From Lutibacter sp. HS1-25 (GTDB lineage Bacteria; Bacteroidota; Bacteroidia; Flavobacteriales; Flavobacteriaceae): a stretch of DNA of 60,554 nucleotides. Position 1 is the first letter of the stretch. Each line of letters starts with the position of its first letter. The notes under the pieces are model-generated. The model was given only the letters and a program-made list of their open reading frames with translations, did no database searches and was not told the origin of the DNA. The position numbers and the translations under genes were made by a program. The stretch lies in contig NZ_RHLN01000153.1 in the NCBI RefSeq assembly GCF_004121075.1, forward strand, positions 1-60,554, read 5' to 3'. Positions 26,608-36,561 of this stretch are shown here, piece by piece.

Positions 26608-28215
26608 CTATTTAAATTCTGCAAAGAAATCATTGCCCTTATCATCTACCAATAAGAATGCAGGGAAATTTTCGATTCTAATTTTACGAACCGCTTCCAT
26701 ACCTAACTCTGCAAAATCAATTACTTCAATAGATTTTATACTTTCTTTAGCTAAAATTGCAGCTGGTCCACCAATAGAACCAAGGTAAAAACCGCCATTG
26801 GCCTTACAAGCATCTGTTACTTGTTGAGAACGGTTACCTTTTGCAACCATTACCATACTACCACCAACTTTTTGGAAAGGATCTACATAAGGATCCATAC
26901 GACCTGCAGTTGTTGGTCCAAAACTACCAGAAGCCATTCCTTTAGGTGTTTTTGCCGGCCCTGCATAATAAATTGGATGGTCTTTAAAGTACTGAGGCAT
27001 TTCTTCGCCATTGGCAAGCATTTCGCTAATTTTAGCGTGCGCCATATCACGTGCCACAATCAATGTTCCTTTTAAGCTAAAACGTGTTTTAATTGGATAT
27101 TTTGAAAGTTCCTCACGAATTTTATCCATTGGCTGATCCAAATCTAACTCAACAGCATTTGCTAAGTGCGGTGCCTCTTTTGGTAAAAATTGTCCTGGAT
27201 TTCTTTCTAATTCTTCAAGAAAAATACCTTCTTCAGTAATTTTACCTTTAACATTACGGTCTGCACTACAGCTAACACCCAATCCTACCGGACAAGAAGC
27301 AGCGTGACGTGGTAAACGAATAACACGTACATCGTGTACAAAATATTTACCACCAAATTGAGCTCCTACGCCACTATCCTGACAAATTTTTGTGATTTTT
27401 TCTTCCCATTCTAAGTCACGAAAAGCTTGACCACCATCGTTACCTTCTGTTGGTAAATGATCTAAATAACCTGCCGATGCCTTTTTTACAGTTGCTAAAT
27501 TTGCTTCAGCAGAAGTTCCACCAACAACAAATGCTAAATGATAAGGCGGACAAGCAGAAGTTCCTAAATCCATAATGTGTTGTTTCACAAACTTGGTTAA
27601 GTTTTCTTCTGTTAATAAAGACTTGGTCATTTGGTATAAGTAAGTTTTATTACCAGAACCACCACCTTTTGTCATAAATAAAAATTCATATTTATTACCC
27701 GTTGCTGCATAAATATCAATTTGAGCAGGAAGATTGGTTCCTGAATTTTTTTCTTCTAACATTGTTTGAGGAACAATTTGAGAAAAACGTAGATTGTCTG
27801 TTTGATAGGTGTTATAAACTCCTTTTGAAATGTATTCAGCATCATCAAAACCAGTGTAAACATCTTCACCTTTTTTACCTACACAAATAGCGGTACCTGT
27901 ATCTTGACAAGTTGGCAATTCACCAGCAGACGTAACCATTTGATTTAATAACATTGTATAAGCAACAAAACGATCGTTATCTGAAGCTTCTGGATCTTTA
28001 AGAATGGTTTCTAATTTTTTTAAGTGAGAAGCACGAAGGTAAAACGAAACATCATGATAAGCAGTTTGTGAAAGTAACTCAAGGCCTTCTGGCGCAACTT
28101 TTAAAATTTTTCGTCCATCAAACTCAACTACAGAAACGTGGTCTTTAGTTAACAAACGGTATTTTGTTGTGTCCTTTGTAATAGGAAACGGTTTTTGGTA
28201 TTTAAATTCAGACAT
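26608..28215 (-). CDS. fumA: Class I fumarate hydratase (iron-sulfur)
   Basis: A 535-aa enzyme converting fumarate to malate in the TCA cycle with an oxygen-sensitive 4Fe-4S cluster. The N-terminal lyase domain has [17 protein letters not shown] (~100, first cluster Cys). [12 protein letters not shown] (~185), [18 protein letters not shown] (~225) and [19 protein letters not shown] (~312) follow, and the C-terminal beta domain contains [15 protein letters not shown] (~425). Full length for the class. It is divergent from the class II fumarase gene fumC, 230 bp away. Confidence 0.95.
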   Translation of the reverse strand: MSEFKYQKPFPITKDTTKYRLLTKDHVSVVEFDGRKILKVAPEGLELLSQTAYHDVSFYLRASHLKKLETILKDPEASDNDRFVAYTMLLNQMVTSAGELPTCQDTGTAICVGKKGEDVYTGFDDAEYISKGVYNTYQTDNLRFSQIVPQTMLEEKNSGTNLPAQIDIYAATGNKYEFLFMTKGGGSGNKTYLYQMTKSLLTEENLTKFVKQHIMDLGTSACPPYHLAFVVGGTSAEANLATVKKASAGYLDHLPTEGNDGGQAFRDLEWEEKITKICQDSGVGAQFGGKYFVHDVRVIRLPRHAASCPVGLGVSCSADRNVKGKITEEGIFLEELERNPGQFLPKEAPHLANAVELDLDQPMDKIREELSKYPIKTRFSLKGTLIVARDMAHAKISEMLANGEEMPQYFKDHPIYYAGPAKTPKGMASGSFGPTTAGRMDPYVDPFQKVGGSMVMVAKGNRSQQVTDACKANGGFYLGSIGGPAAILAKESIKSIEVIDFAELGMEAVRKIRIENFPAFLLVDDKGNDFFAEFK

Positions 28216-28253
28216 CGTATATAATTTTATTGTATTTTCAAATTTAACTCTTG

Positions 28254-28261
28254 CAAATATA
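28254..28261 (-). promoter_or_regulatory. -7 promoter element TATATTTG for the class I fumarase gene
   Basis: A perfect TAnnTTTG on the minus strand, about 38 bp upstream of the ATG. Confidence 0.5.
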
Positions 28262-28448
28262 CAATGGAAGAAGAAAATATTGTGTATAAAAAAGGTTTAT
28301 TTATCCTATTTTTATAGAAAAACACAAAGAAAATATTGGTTTTTATACATCAATTTTTTAAGAACTATTTTTTTTGATTGCACCTTAAACAAGATATAAC
28401 AAACTATATTTTAATGCTTATCTTTAAATTTAAATAGAAAATCACAAC

Positions 28449-29846
28449 ATGATGAAATATAGAATAGAAAAAGATACTATGGGAAATGTTGAAGTTCCTG
28501 CCGATAAATATTGGGGAGCACAAACAGAACGTTCTAGAAACAATTTTAAAATTGGTTCAACAGCATCTATGCCTTTAGAAATAATTTACGGATTTGCTTA
28601 TCTAAAAAAAGCTGCTGCCTTTACAAATTGTGATTTAGGTGTTTTAGCTTCAGAAAAAAGAGATTTAATATCAAAAGTGTGTGATGAAATTTTAGATGGA
28701 AAGTTAGATAATCAGTTTCCTTTGGTTATTTGGCAAACCGGTTCTGGTACACAAAGCAATATGAATGTAAATGAAGTTATTGCCAACCGAGCACAAGAAT
28801 TGGCTGGCAGTATAATTGGTGAAGGTGAAAAAATAATTCAACCAAATGACGATGTAAACAAATCACAATCTAGTAACGACACATTTCCTACCGCAATGCA
28901 CATTGCTTGCTATAAAATGATTGTTGAAATCACAATTCCGGGAATTGAAAAATTAAGAGATACGCTTCAAAAAAAATCAATTGAATTTAAAGATGTTATT
29001 AAAATAGGAAGAACGCATTTAATGGATGCTACTCCCCTAACATTGGGTCAAGAATTTTCAGGATACGTTGCTCAATTAAACCATGGTTTAAAGGCTTTAA
29101 AAAATACATTGCCTCATTTAGCCGAAATAGCTTTAGGCGGAACTGCAGTTGGAACTGGTTTAAATACTCCAAAAGGTTATGATATATTGGTTGCCAAAAA
29201 AATTGCAGACTTTACAGGTTTACCATTTATTTCTGCTGAAAATAAATTTGAAGCCTTGGCTGCTCATGATGCTATTGTTGAAAGTCACGGAGCTATAAAA
29301 CAATTGGCGGTTTCTTTAAACAAAATCGCTAATGATATTAGAATGATGGCTTCTGGACCACGTTCAGGAATTGGAGAATTGATCATTCCTGCAAATGAAC
29401 CCGGAAGTTCAATTATGCCTGGGAAAGTAAATCCTACGCAATCTGAAGCTTTAACAATGGTTTGCGCACAAATAATGGGTAACGATGTTGCCATTACCAT
29501 TGGAGCAACACAGGGACATTATGAATTAAATGTATTTAAGCCTTTATTGGCTGCTAACTTTTTACAATCGGCTCGTTTACTTGGCGATGCTTGTATTAGT
29601 TTTGAAGCAAATTGCGCCATTGGTATTGAACCAAATAATCTGCGTATTAAGGAATTATTAAACAATTCATTAATGTTAGTTACTGCCTTAAATACAAAAA
29701 TTGGGTACTATAAAGCTGCTGAAATTGCAAATACGGCGCATAAAAACGGAACTACTTTAAAGCATGAAGCAATTAGATTGGGTTATGTAACTGCTGAAGA
29801 ATACGATGCTTGGGTTAAACCTGAGGATATGATTGGTACTTTATAA
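28449..29846 (+). CDS. fumC: Class II fumarate hydratase
   Basis: A 465-aa iron-free fumarase. It shows the N-terminal [33 protein letters not shown] (~98), [19 protein letters not shown] (~185) and the superfamily signature [16 protein letters not shown] (~318). E. coli FumC is 467 aa. An oxygen-stable, cluster-free backup to the neighbouring class I enzyme is the family role. Two ATGs (28449, 28452) are possible starts. An imperfect TATCTTTA lies upstream. Confidence 0.96.
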   Translation: MMKYRIEKDTMGNVEVPADKYWGAQTERSRNNFKIGSTASMPLEIIYGFAYLKKAAAFTNCDLGVLASEKRDLISKVCDEILDGKLDNQFPLVIWQTGSGTQSNMNVNEVIANRAQELAGSIIGEGEKIIQPNDDVNKSQSSNDTFPTAMHIACYKMIVEITIPGIEKLRDTLQKKSIEFKDVIKIGRTHLMDATPLTLGQEFSGYVAQLNHGLKALKNTLPHLAEIALGGTAVGTGLNTPKGYDILVAKKIADFTGLPFISAENKFEALAAHDAIVESHGAIKQLAVSLNKIANDIRMMASGPRSGIGELIIPANEPGSSIMPGKVNPTQSEALTMVCAQIMGNDVAITIGATQGHYELNVFKPLLAANFLQSARLLGDACISFEANCAIGIEPNNLRIKELLNNSLMLVTALNTKIGYYKAAEIANTAHKNGTTLKHEAIRLGYVTAEEYDAWVKPEDMIGTL

Positions 29847-29970
29847 ATAGTGCCTTTGCATTATAAAAGAAAGCCTTCTTTTTAAAAAATTTGAATAAAT
29901 TTTGAAAAACGGTTATAATCAATTAATTTAGATTGGTTTTTTTATCCTAAAGATATTAAACCTGATTATC

Positions 29971-30810
29971 ATGAAAAAATTAGCTATCTACTGCCTATTC
30001 TTTATATTTATTCCTAGTAACTTTATATTGGCGCAAGAAAAAAATGAGTTTACTAAAAATCCAATTCTTACAAGTAAATTTCAAATTGGTGTAGGACTTT
30101 TTATACCAACACAAAAAGTAAAATTTGAGTTAAATGGTTCTTCTGAAAATCAAGAAATAGAATTTGGAGAATCGTTTGACTTCAATAATAATTCATTAAG
30201 ACCTCAATTTTATCTTGATTGGCGTTTTGCAAAAAAATGGAAATTATCTGCAGAATATTTCAATGCCAGTTATAATAAAAATTTAGAATTAGAAGAAGAT
30301 ATTGTTATAAACAATGGTGAGTATACTTTTAAAAAAGGAAGTAATGTTAAGTTAGGTTATAAATTTAACTTGTATCGTGTTTTTGTAGGAACGTTTATTT
30401 CATCGGGCTTAAAACACGAATTGGGTGCTGGACTCGGTTTTCATATTACAAATATAGGTCCATTTATTGAAGGAAATATTATTGTTAACAATAATGACAA
30501 TGAGTTTAAATCTGCATCTATTTCTGTTACAGCACCACTTCCTAACCTTGCTTTATGGTATCACTTTGCTCCTACTGAAAAATGGTCGTTTTCTGCACGT
30601 TTAGATTGGTTTGGTATTACAATTAATGAATATTCGGGTTCTTTGTGGGATGTGGGTCCTTGTGTACGATACCAGTTTAGTAAAAACTTTGCTGCTGCTT
30701 TAGATTACAGGTATTTTAAAATAAATGCCAATGTAGATCAAAAAGTATGGAATGGAAGTTTTGCTATGTCTTTTAGTGGACCAACATTAAGTCTACACAC
30801 TACTTTCTAA
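29971..30810 (+). CDS. Outer-membrane beta-barrel-like protein of unknown function
   Basis: A 279-aa protein with a signal peptide (MKKLAIYCLFFIFIPSNFILAQ). The mature part is alternating amphipathic beta strands rich in aromatic residues (LRPQFYLDWRFAKKW, FSARLDWFGI, LDYRYFKI), ending in a Phe (LSLHTTF), as expected for a protein inserted in the outer membrane. I do not recognise a specific family. It stands alone between fumC and a bidirectional terminator shared with the OmpA gene. Confidence 0.75.
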   Translation: MKKLAIYCLFFIFIPSNFILAQEKNEFTKNPILTSKFQIGVGLFIPTQKVKFELNGSSENQEIEFGESFDFNNNSLRPQFYLDWRFAKKWKLSAEYFNASYNKNLELEEDIVINNGEYTFKKGSNVKLGYKFNLYRVFVGTFISSGLKHELGAGLGFHITNIGPFIEGNIIVNNNDNEFKSASISVTAPLPNLALWYHFAPTEKWSFSARLDWFGITINEYSGSLWDVGPCVRYQFSKNFAAALDYRYFKINANVDQKVWNGSFAMSFSGPTLSLHTTF

Positions 30811-30827
30811 ATAAATTTTATTTAACA

Positions 30828-30859
30828 AAAAAATGCGGTTAAAAAAACCGCATTTTTTA
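30828..30859. terminator. Bidirectional terminator between the barrel protein and OmpA genes
   Basis: AAAAAATGCGGTT pairs with AACCGCATTTTTT (13 bp) around a 5-nt loop, serving two convergent genes. Confidence 0.9.
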
Positions 30860-30877
30860 TTAAATTTTCAAATTAAA

Positions 30878-31717
30878 TTAGTCTACTTTTTGCTCTAACA
30901 ATTCAAAAAACTGATCTAATTTAGGCATTAAAACAATTCTTGTTCGTCTGTTTTTAGCTCTACCTTCAACAGTATCATTGGTATCTAAAGGTGTGTATTC
31001 ACTTTTACCAGCAGCAACCAATCTAGCAGGATTGATTTTAAAGTCGTCTTGTAAAACTCTTATCACTGAAGTTGAACGAGAAACACTCAAATCCCAGTTG
31101 TCTTTAATACAATTTGTACTGATTGGTTTGTTATCTGTATAACCTTCAACCATAACTTCTAAATCAGGTTGTGCTGCAATTACATCTGCAACTTTACCTA
31201 ACACAGCTTTGGCTTCTGAAGAAATTGTTGAACTTCCACTTTTAAATAATAACTTATCGGCAATAGAAATATAAACTACGGTTTTTTCAACATTTACTTG
31301 AATATCATCATCTTCAAAACCATCTTTTAACACGCTTTTTAATTTAAATCCAAGTGCTAAATTGATTGAATCTTTTTTAGTAACCGCTTTTTGAATGTAT
31401 TGAATGTATTGATCTTTTTTACCCATTTGAGCTAGGGTTTCCTTAATATTGTCTGAAGCAGATTTTGACAAAACAGTTAAATTATCAACATATTCTAAAG
31501 TTTTAGCTTTGTCTTCTTTTAAACTTGTAATTTGTTGATTTAGAGAAATAATTTTATTCTCATTTTCAACCTGACACTTCATTAATTCGGCTTTGGTATC
31601 CGTTAGTTCTTGACTTTTTTTACTAAAATTGCCTTCTAACTCTACGTATTGTTTTTTTGAAACACAAGAACTTAAAATCAATGTTGTAAACACTAATAAT
31701 GCAACTATTTTTTTCAT
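30878..31717 (-). CDS. OmpA family peptidoglycan-binding lipoprotein
   Basis: A 279-aa protein with a lipoprotein signal (LILSSC, Cys ~18), a coiled coil (~20-115) and a C-terminal OmpA domain (~150-270). The peptidoglycan-binding signatures GYTDNKPI (~197) and RAKNRRTRIVLMP (~255) are present. It should tether the outer membrane to the cell wall, like Pal or MotB-type proteins. A complete promoter lies directly upstream. Confidence 0.9.
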   Translation of the reverse strand: MKKIVALLVFTTLILSSCVSKKQYVELEGNFSKKSQELTDTKAELMKCQVENENKIISLNQQITSLKEDKAKTLEYVDNLTVLSKSASDNIKETLAQMGKKDQYIQYIQKAVTKKDSINLALGFKLKSVLKDGFEDDDIQVNVEKTVVYISIADKLLFKSGSSTISSEAKAVLGKVADVIAAQPDLEVMVEGYTDNKPISTNCIKDNWDLSVSRSTSVIRVLQDDFKINPARLVAAGKSEYTPLDTNDTVEGRAKNRRTRIVLMPKLDQFFELLEQKVD

Positions 31718-31743
31718 AATTTTTAAATATTTTTTAGTTTAAC

Positions 31744-31777
31744 TCAAATTTATGAAAAATATACTTCTGATTATCAA
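31744..31777 (-). promoter_or_regulatory. Full promoter (TTG, 23 bp, TAAATTTG) for the OmpA gene
   Basis: On the minus strand the -33 TTG is 31775-31777 and the -7 TAAATTTG is 31744-31751, with a leader of about 20 nt. Confidence 0.6.
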
Positions 31778-31865
31778 TTTGATAATTATTTTTTTAATTC
31801 AAATAAACTTAATGAAGTATCTTTTAAATTACCTATATTTAGTAAAATAAAGTTCATTTTTAAAC

Positions 31866-31899
31866 AAAAAAAAGATTGACTATTGCCAATCTTTTTTTT
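31866..31899 (-). terminator. Intrinsic terminator after glyA
   Basis: A run of A then GATTG pairs with CAATC then a run of T (13 bp in all); it is symmetric but only glyA reads toward it closely. Confidence 0.75.
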
Positions 31900-31956
31900 C
31901 AATCATATTTTTAATAATAAAACCCGATAGGAAATTATTAAAATTGTTTAGTTATT

Positions 31957-33231
31957 TTACATTTGAAATAAAGGTCTGCTTGCCATCATTTCATTTACTT
32001 TTTCAGCAACACCTTCTAAAATTGTTTCATTTTCAAAATTCATAATTACTTCATCAATTAAATCAACAACCTTAGCCATATCAGTTTCTTTTAAACCACG
32101 TGTAGTAACAGCAGCAGTACCAACTCTAATACCTGAAGTTACAAATGGTGATTTATCATCAAAAGGAACCATATTTTTATTTACGGTAATTTCAGCTTTT
32201 ACCAATGCATTTTCAGCATCTTTTCCACTAATGTTTTTGTTGCGTAAATCAATTAACATACAGTGATTGTCTGTACCACCTGAAATAATTTTATAACCTT
32301 TGTTAACAAAAGCTTCAGCCATAGCTGATGCATTTTTCTTAACTTGAATTTGATAATTTAAAAACTCATCTGTTAAAGCTTCACCAAAAGCTACTGCTTT
32401 AGCAGCAATTACGTGCTCTAAAGGTCCACCTTGATTACCTGGAAAAACAGCCGAATCAATTAAACTAGACATTTTTTTCAACGATCCGTTCTTTAATTTT
32501 TGTCCAAAAGGATTGTCAAAATCTTTTCCAATCATGATAATACCACCACGAGGACCACGTAAAGTTTTATGCGTAGTTGTCGTTACAAAATGACAATGAG
32601 GAATTGGGTCATTTAAGATTCCTTTTGCAATTAAACCTGCTGGATGAGAAATATCTGCCATTAACAATGCTCCTACTTCATCAGCAATTTCTCTAAATTT
32701 TTTAAAATCTATATCTCTAGAGTAAGCTGAAGCACCTGCAATGATTAACTTTGGCAATTCTTTTTTAGCTGTTTCTAAAATTTTATCATAGTTTAACATT
32801 CCAGTTTCTTCATCAACACCATAAAATGAAGTTGTGTATAATTTTCCTGAAAAATTAACTGGAGAACCGTGTGTTAAATGTCCACCGTGAGATAAATCAA
32901 ATCCTAAAATTTTATCACCTGGATTTAAAACTGCTTGATAAACAGCTGCATTTGCTTGTGAGCCAGAGTGCGGTTGAACATTAACATATTCAGCACCAAA
33001 AAGTTCTTTAGCTCTATCAATAGCAATTTGTTCAACAATATCAACAACTTCACAACCACCGTAATAACGTTTGTTTGGATAACCTTCAGCATATTTGTTA
33101 GTTAAAACAGAGCCCATAGCTTCCATTACTTCATCACTTACAAAGTTTTCAGAGGCAATTAGTTCTAATCCATTTGTTTGTCTTTCTCTTTCGTCTTCTA
33201 TTAAATCGAAAATAATTTGATCACGTTGCAT
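31957..33231 (-). CDS. glyA: Serine hydroxymethyltransferase
   Basis: A 424-aa PLP enzyme converting serine and tetrahydrofolate to glycine and methylene-THF. Typical segments are [12 protein letters not shown] (~21), [15 protein letters not shown] (~45), [15 protein letters not shown] (~80), the PLP-lysine motif [14 protein letters not shown] (~220) and [14 protein letters not shown] (~265). The start is ATG 33231 ([11 protein letters not shown]), the usual N-terminus; an upstream in-frame ATG (33288) lies beyond the promoter element at 33264-33271 and is unlikely. Confidence 0.96.
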   Translation of the reverse strand: MQRDQIIFDLIEDERERQTNGLELIASENFVSDEVMEAMGSVLTNKYAEGYPNKRYYGGCEVVDIVEQIAIDRAKELFGAEYVNVQPHSGSQANAAVYQAVLNPGDKILGFDLSHGGHLTHGSPVNFSGKLYTTSFYGVDEETGMLNYDKILETAKKELPKLIIAGASAYSRDIDFKKFREIADEVGALLMADISHPAGLIAKGILNDPIPHCHFVTTTTHKTLRGPRGGIIMIGKDFDNPFGQKLKNGSLKKMSSLIDSAVFPGNQGGPLEHVIAAKAVAFGEALTDEFLNYQIQVKKNASAMAEAFVNKGYKIISGGTDNHCMLIDLRNKNISGKDAENALVKAEITVNKNMVPFDDKSPFVTSGIRVGTAAVTTRGLKETDMAKVVDLIDEVIMNFENETILEGVAEKVNEMMASRPLFQM

Positions 33232-33263
33232 TATATATACGTTGTTAAAAGTTAAATTTAGTG

Positions 33264-33271
33264 CAAAAATA
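33264..33271 (-). promoter_or_regulatory. -7 promoter element TATTTTTG for glyA
   Basis: A perfect TAnnTTTG on the minus strand, 33 bp before the chosen ATG; it decides against the upstream alternative start. Confidence 0.55.
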
Positions 33272-33342
33272 ATGATTTCGTTTTGCATTTAGTAATAAAC
33301 TTATATATTTACTCATAATTTTATTAACAGAAATGATTAGTT

Positions 33343-34629
33343 ATGAAGATAGCAGCGAATGATCCAAACCGTAAATCATGGCTTCCTGTAAAAGAAGGTT
33401 CTGATTTCCCAATTCAAAATATCCCATTTGGTGTATTTATTACAAAAGATGATATTATTACCATAGGAACTCGTATTGGTGAATACGCCATAGATTTAGG
33501 TGCTTTTCATCAATTAGGCTATTTCAAAGGAATTCCTTTGACAGATGATATTTTTATGCAAGATTCTTTAAATGATTTTATTGCCGATGGAAGAAAAACT
33601 TGGCGATTGGTTAGAAAAAGAATTTCAGAAATCTTTGATATTGAAAATCCTACATTAAGAGAAAATGATAAACATAAAGAAGTTATTATTTTTGATATTA
33701 ATGAAGTAGAAATGTTAATGCCTGTAGATGTTGGTGATTATACCGATTTTTATACAAGTATAGAGCATGCCGAAAATATTGGTAAAATATTTAATGGCCA
33801 AACACATAGTTTATCGTCTAACTGGTTGCATATGCCTGTGGGCTATCCTAGTAGATCTTCTTCGGTTGTTGTTTCTGGCACAAGTATTAGAAGACCTTAT
33901 GGACAAGTACTTCCTTATGGTTCTGAAAAGCCTGTATTAGCTCCTTCAGAAAGCGTTGATATGGAATTAGAACTTGCCTTTATTACAACAGCCGTTAACG
34001 ATTTGGGTAAAAGAATTTCAATTGATGAAGCCGAAGAAAATATTTTTGGAATGGTTTTATTAAACGATTGGAGTGCAAGAGATATTCAAAAATGGGAATT
34101 AGACCCTTTAGGTCCTTTCTTAGGAAAAAACTTTGCAACAACTATTTCTCCTTGGATAGTTACATTAGATGCTTTAGAGCCATTTAGATGTAAAAGCCCT
34201 AAACAAGAATTAGATCCTTTGCCATATTTAAAACAAAATACAGCCAACAATAGCTTTGATATTAAATTAGAAGCCAAACTTAAAACTGAAAATGGAGATT
34301 TAAATGATTTAAGTAAAACTAATTTTAAATATTTATACTGGACAATTCAACAGCAATTAGCACACCACACCGTAAATGGTTGTAATGTACGTGCTGGTGA
34401 TTTAATGGGTAGCGGAACCATATCAGGCTCAACAAGTGACAGTTACGGATCTATGTTAGAAATTACTTGGAACGGTAATGAACCTATTACTTTAAAAGAT
34501 GGAACGTCTAGATCTTTTTTAAATGATGGCGACGAGGTTATTATTCGTGGTTATTGTGAAAATAGCAAAGTACGCATTGGTTTTGGTAAATGCACTGGTA
34601 AAATAGCACCAGCCATAGCGTTAAAATAA
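33343..34629 (+). CDS. fahA: Fumarylacetoacetase
   Basis: A 428-aa enzyme for the last step of tyrosine catabolism, splitting fumarylacetoacetate into fumarate and acetoacetate. It has the family N-terminal domain (~1-110; DFPIQNIPFGVF) and the FAH metal-binding domain (DYTDFYTSIEHAENIG, ~130; GYPSRSSSVVVSGT, ~165; LNDWSARDIQKWELDPLGPFLGK, ~243; GSGTISGSTSDSYGSMLE, ~360). Length fits the eukaryote-like class. The other tyrosine-pathway genes are not in the window. Confidence 0.95.
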   Translation: MKIAANDPNRKSWLPVKEGSDFPIQNIPFGVFITKDDIITIGTRIGEYAIDLGAFHQLGYFKGIPLTDDIFMQDSLNDFIADGRKTWRLVRKRISEIFDIENPTLRENDKHKEVIIFDINEVEMLMPVDVGDYTDFYTSIEHAENIGKIFNGQTHSLSSNWLHMPVGYPSRSSSVVVSGTSIRRPYGQVLPYGSEKPVLAPSESVDMELELAFITTAVNDLGKRISIDEAEENIFGMVLLNDWSARDIQKWELDPLGPFLGKNFATTISPWIVTLDALEPFRCKSPKQELDPLPYLKQNTANNSFDIKLEAKLKTENGDLNDLSKTNFKYLYWTIQQQLAHHTVNGCNVRAGDLMGSGTISGSTSDSYGSMLEITWNGNEPITLKDGTSRSFLNDGDEVIIRGYCENSKVRIGFGKCTGKIAPAIALK

Positions 34630-34653
34630 CAGAAAAAATTATATAACTATTTT

Positions 34654-34685
34654 AATAGCCCTAAAAAATTATTTTTAGGGCTATT
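34654..34685 (+). terminator. Terminator hairpin after fahA
   Basis: AATAGCCCTAAAAA pairs with TTTTTAGGGCTATT (14 bp, 4-nt loop). The T tail is weak. Confidence 0.7.
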
Positions 34686-34689
34686 TGGT

Positions 34690-34697
34690 TATTTTTG
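34690..34697 (+). promoter_or_regulatory. -7 promoter element TATTTTTG for the following lipoprotein gene
   Basis: A perfect TAnnTTTG about 34 bp before the ATG at 34731, immediately after the fahA terminator stem. Confidence 0.5.
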
Positions 34698-34730
34698 TAT
34701 CCAAATACATAATCATACTTATACCCCTTT

Positions 34731-35918
34731 ATGAAAAACTTATTTCTTTTTACATTTATTGTAACACTTTTTATTGGATGTAATAGCGTTAAAAAAACAC
34801 AAGAAGCCATTAATTATGGTAATTATGACGAAGCCATTAATATTGCTTTAAAAAATCTTAGAAGTGATAAATTTAAAAAAAGCAATGAGCCTTATGTTTT
34901 TATGCTACAAGATGCTTTTATAAAAGCCAATGAAAGAGACTTAACAAAAGTAAAATTCCTTCAAAATGAAGGAAATCCAGCAAATTACGAAACCATTTAT
35001 ACTATTTACGATAATTTAAATAAAAGGCAAGAAATGATCAGACCTTTACTTCCTTTGCAAATTGTAAGTACTGGTAAAAATGCTAAATTTCAATTAAATG
35101 ATTACACCAATCAATTGATAACCAGTAAACAAAATGTTACTGAATATTTATACAACAATGCTTTAAACTCGCTTCAAAATTCAAAAAACAAACTTGATTT
35201 TAGAAACACTTATAACGATTTAAATTACCTTAATCAAATCAATCCTAATTATAAAAACACCAATTCTTTAATCGAAGAAGCACATTTCAAAGGCACTGAT
35301 TTTATTTATGTATTTATGCAAAATCAATCAGATAAAGTAATTCCTATTCGTTTAGAACAGGATTTATTAAATTTTGAAACCTATGGTTTAAATACACTTT
35401 GGACTGTTTACCAATCTAAAAAACAAAACCAAATTAAATACAACTATGAAATTGAAATTAATTTAAGAGAAATCAATATATCTCCAGAACAAATTCGCGA
35501 AAAAGAAATAGTTCAGGAAAAACAGGTTGTTGATGGTTGGCAATATTTAAAAGATAGCAAAGGAGTTAATGTAACAGACAGTTTAGGAAAAGCAATTAAA
35601 GTAGATAAATTTAAAACCATTAAAAGTGTTGTTTACCAAAACATTCAATATAAATCGGTTCAAATTATTGGTCAAATTAAATATTTTGATTTAACAACCA
35701 ATCAACTTATAAAATCTTATCCTTTAGAAAGTGGCTTTGTATTTGAACACCGCTATGCTACTTACAAAGGTGACAGAAATGCTTTAGATAAAGAATATTT
35801 AGATTTATTAGCTTTTAAATTTGTGCCGTTCCCTAGCAACGAACAAATGATATATGATAGTGGCGAAGATTTAAAATTAAAAATAAAAAGCATTATAGCT
35901 TCTTACCTTTTTAACTAA
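34731..35918 (+). CDS. Large lipoprotein of unknown function
   Basis: A 395-aa protein with a lipoprotein signal (TLFIGC, Cys ~17). The N-terminal third is helical with TPR-like spacing (INYGNYDEAINIALKNL, then NLRSDKFKKSNEPYVFMLQDAF). The C-terminal half is beta-rich (YNYEIEINLREINIS, LESGFVFEHRYATYKGDRNALD). It is probably outer-membrane anchored. I know similar uncharacterised Bacteroidota proteins but no assigned function. It is transcribed alone, with its own promoter and a terminator shared with the convergent ytxJ gene. Confidence 0.75.
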   Translation: MKNLFLFTFIVTLFIGCNSVKKTQEAINYGNYDEAINIALKNLRSDKFKKSNEPYVFMLQDAFIKANERDLTKVKFLQNEGNPANYETIYTIYDNLNKRQEMIRPLLPLQIVSTGKNAKFQLNDYTNQLITSKQNVTEYLYNNALNSLQNSKNKLDFRNTYNDLNYLNQINPNYKNTNSLIEEAHFKGTDFIYVFMQNQSDKVIPIRLEQDLLNFETYGLNTLWTVYQSKKQNQIKYNYEIEINLREINISPEQIREKEIVQEKQVVDGWQYLKDSKGVNVTDSLGKAIKVDKFKTIKSVVYQNIQYKSVQIIGQIKYFDLTTNQLIKSYPLESGFVFEHRYATYKGDRNALDKEYLDLLAFKFVPFPSNEQMIYDSGEDLKLKIKSIIASYLFN

Positions 35919-35942
35919 ACTGTTTTTTTAACTTTATAATAC

Positions 35943-35987
35943 AAAAAAGGTAAAACCCTGAAATAACTTCATGGTTTTACCTTTTTA
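35943..35987. terminator. Bidirectional terminator between the lipoprotein and ytxJ genes
   Basis: AAAAAGGTAAAACC pairs with GGTTTTACCTTTTT (14 bp) around a 15-nt loop. Confidence 0.85.
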
Positions 35988-36002
35988 TATTTTACTTAAA
36001 AT

Positions 36003-36392
36003 CTAAATTATTTTTTTAATAGCTTCAACACTAATTCCACTATGTGAATCGTGATACACAACAATGCCTTTATCAATTAATAAAGCCTGAGGAGATTGAT
36101 GAATTACATTAAATTTTGATGCTATTTCTGCTGAAATAGCTCTGTATTGTAATAAATCTAAAAAGTACAAATCAATTTTTGAAGCTGGTATATCAAAATC
36201 ATTTTCAAAGTGTTTTAGTGCCATCGAACTAATTCCACAGCGTGTACTATGCTTAAAAATCAACACAGGTTTTGTATTAGATAATTCAACAATCTCATTT
36301 AATTGATTTAATTCAGTTAATGCAATCCAATTTAATTTTTGATTTGTAATTTCAGCATTATTTGATTGAAATAGATTTTTAAATAAACTCAT
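36003..36392 (-). CDS. ytxJ: Bacillithiol system redox-active protein YtxJ
   Basis: A 129-aa thioredoxin-fold monothiol protein. The active site reads FKHSTRCGISSMALKHFE (~48-65), with a single Cys in the CGIS motif, as in YtxJ-type bacilliredoxins. The cis-Pro region (HQSPQALL, ~103) follows. It is thought to remove bacillithiol from modified protein thiols. Together with the YfiT-like gene at 3.3 kb it suggests that this organism uses bacillithiol. It stands apart from clpB and is divergent from it. Confidence 0.85.
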   Translation of the reverse strand: MSLFKNLFQSNNAEITNQKLNWIALTELNQLNEIVELSNTKPVLIFKHSTRCGISSMALKHFENDFDIPASKIDLYFLDLLQYRAISAEIASKFNVIHQSPQALLIDKGIVVYHDSHSGISVEAIKKII

Positions 36393-36561
36393 ATTATATT
36401 GTTTTTTAAACTTGGTCGATAAAATTTTACATAACTTTCAAAAAAAGACAAAATGGCTGCAATGCACTTAAAAACAAGACACTGTGTCATAAAAACCCCA
36501 TTTAAAGCGCTTGGAATATTTTTTGAAGCAACAAATATAAATACAAAAAATATAAAACGTT

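Noticed and set aside
28169-28399. 76-aa plus-strand frame in the fumarase gap
   Set aside because: It overlaps the start and promoter of the class I fumarase and has no recognisable features.
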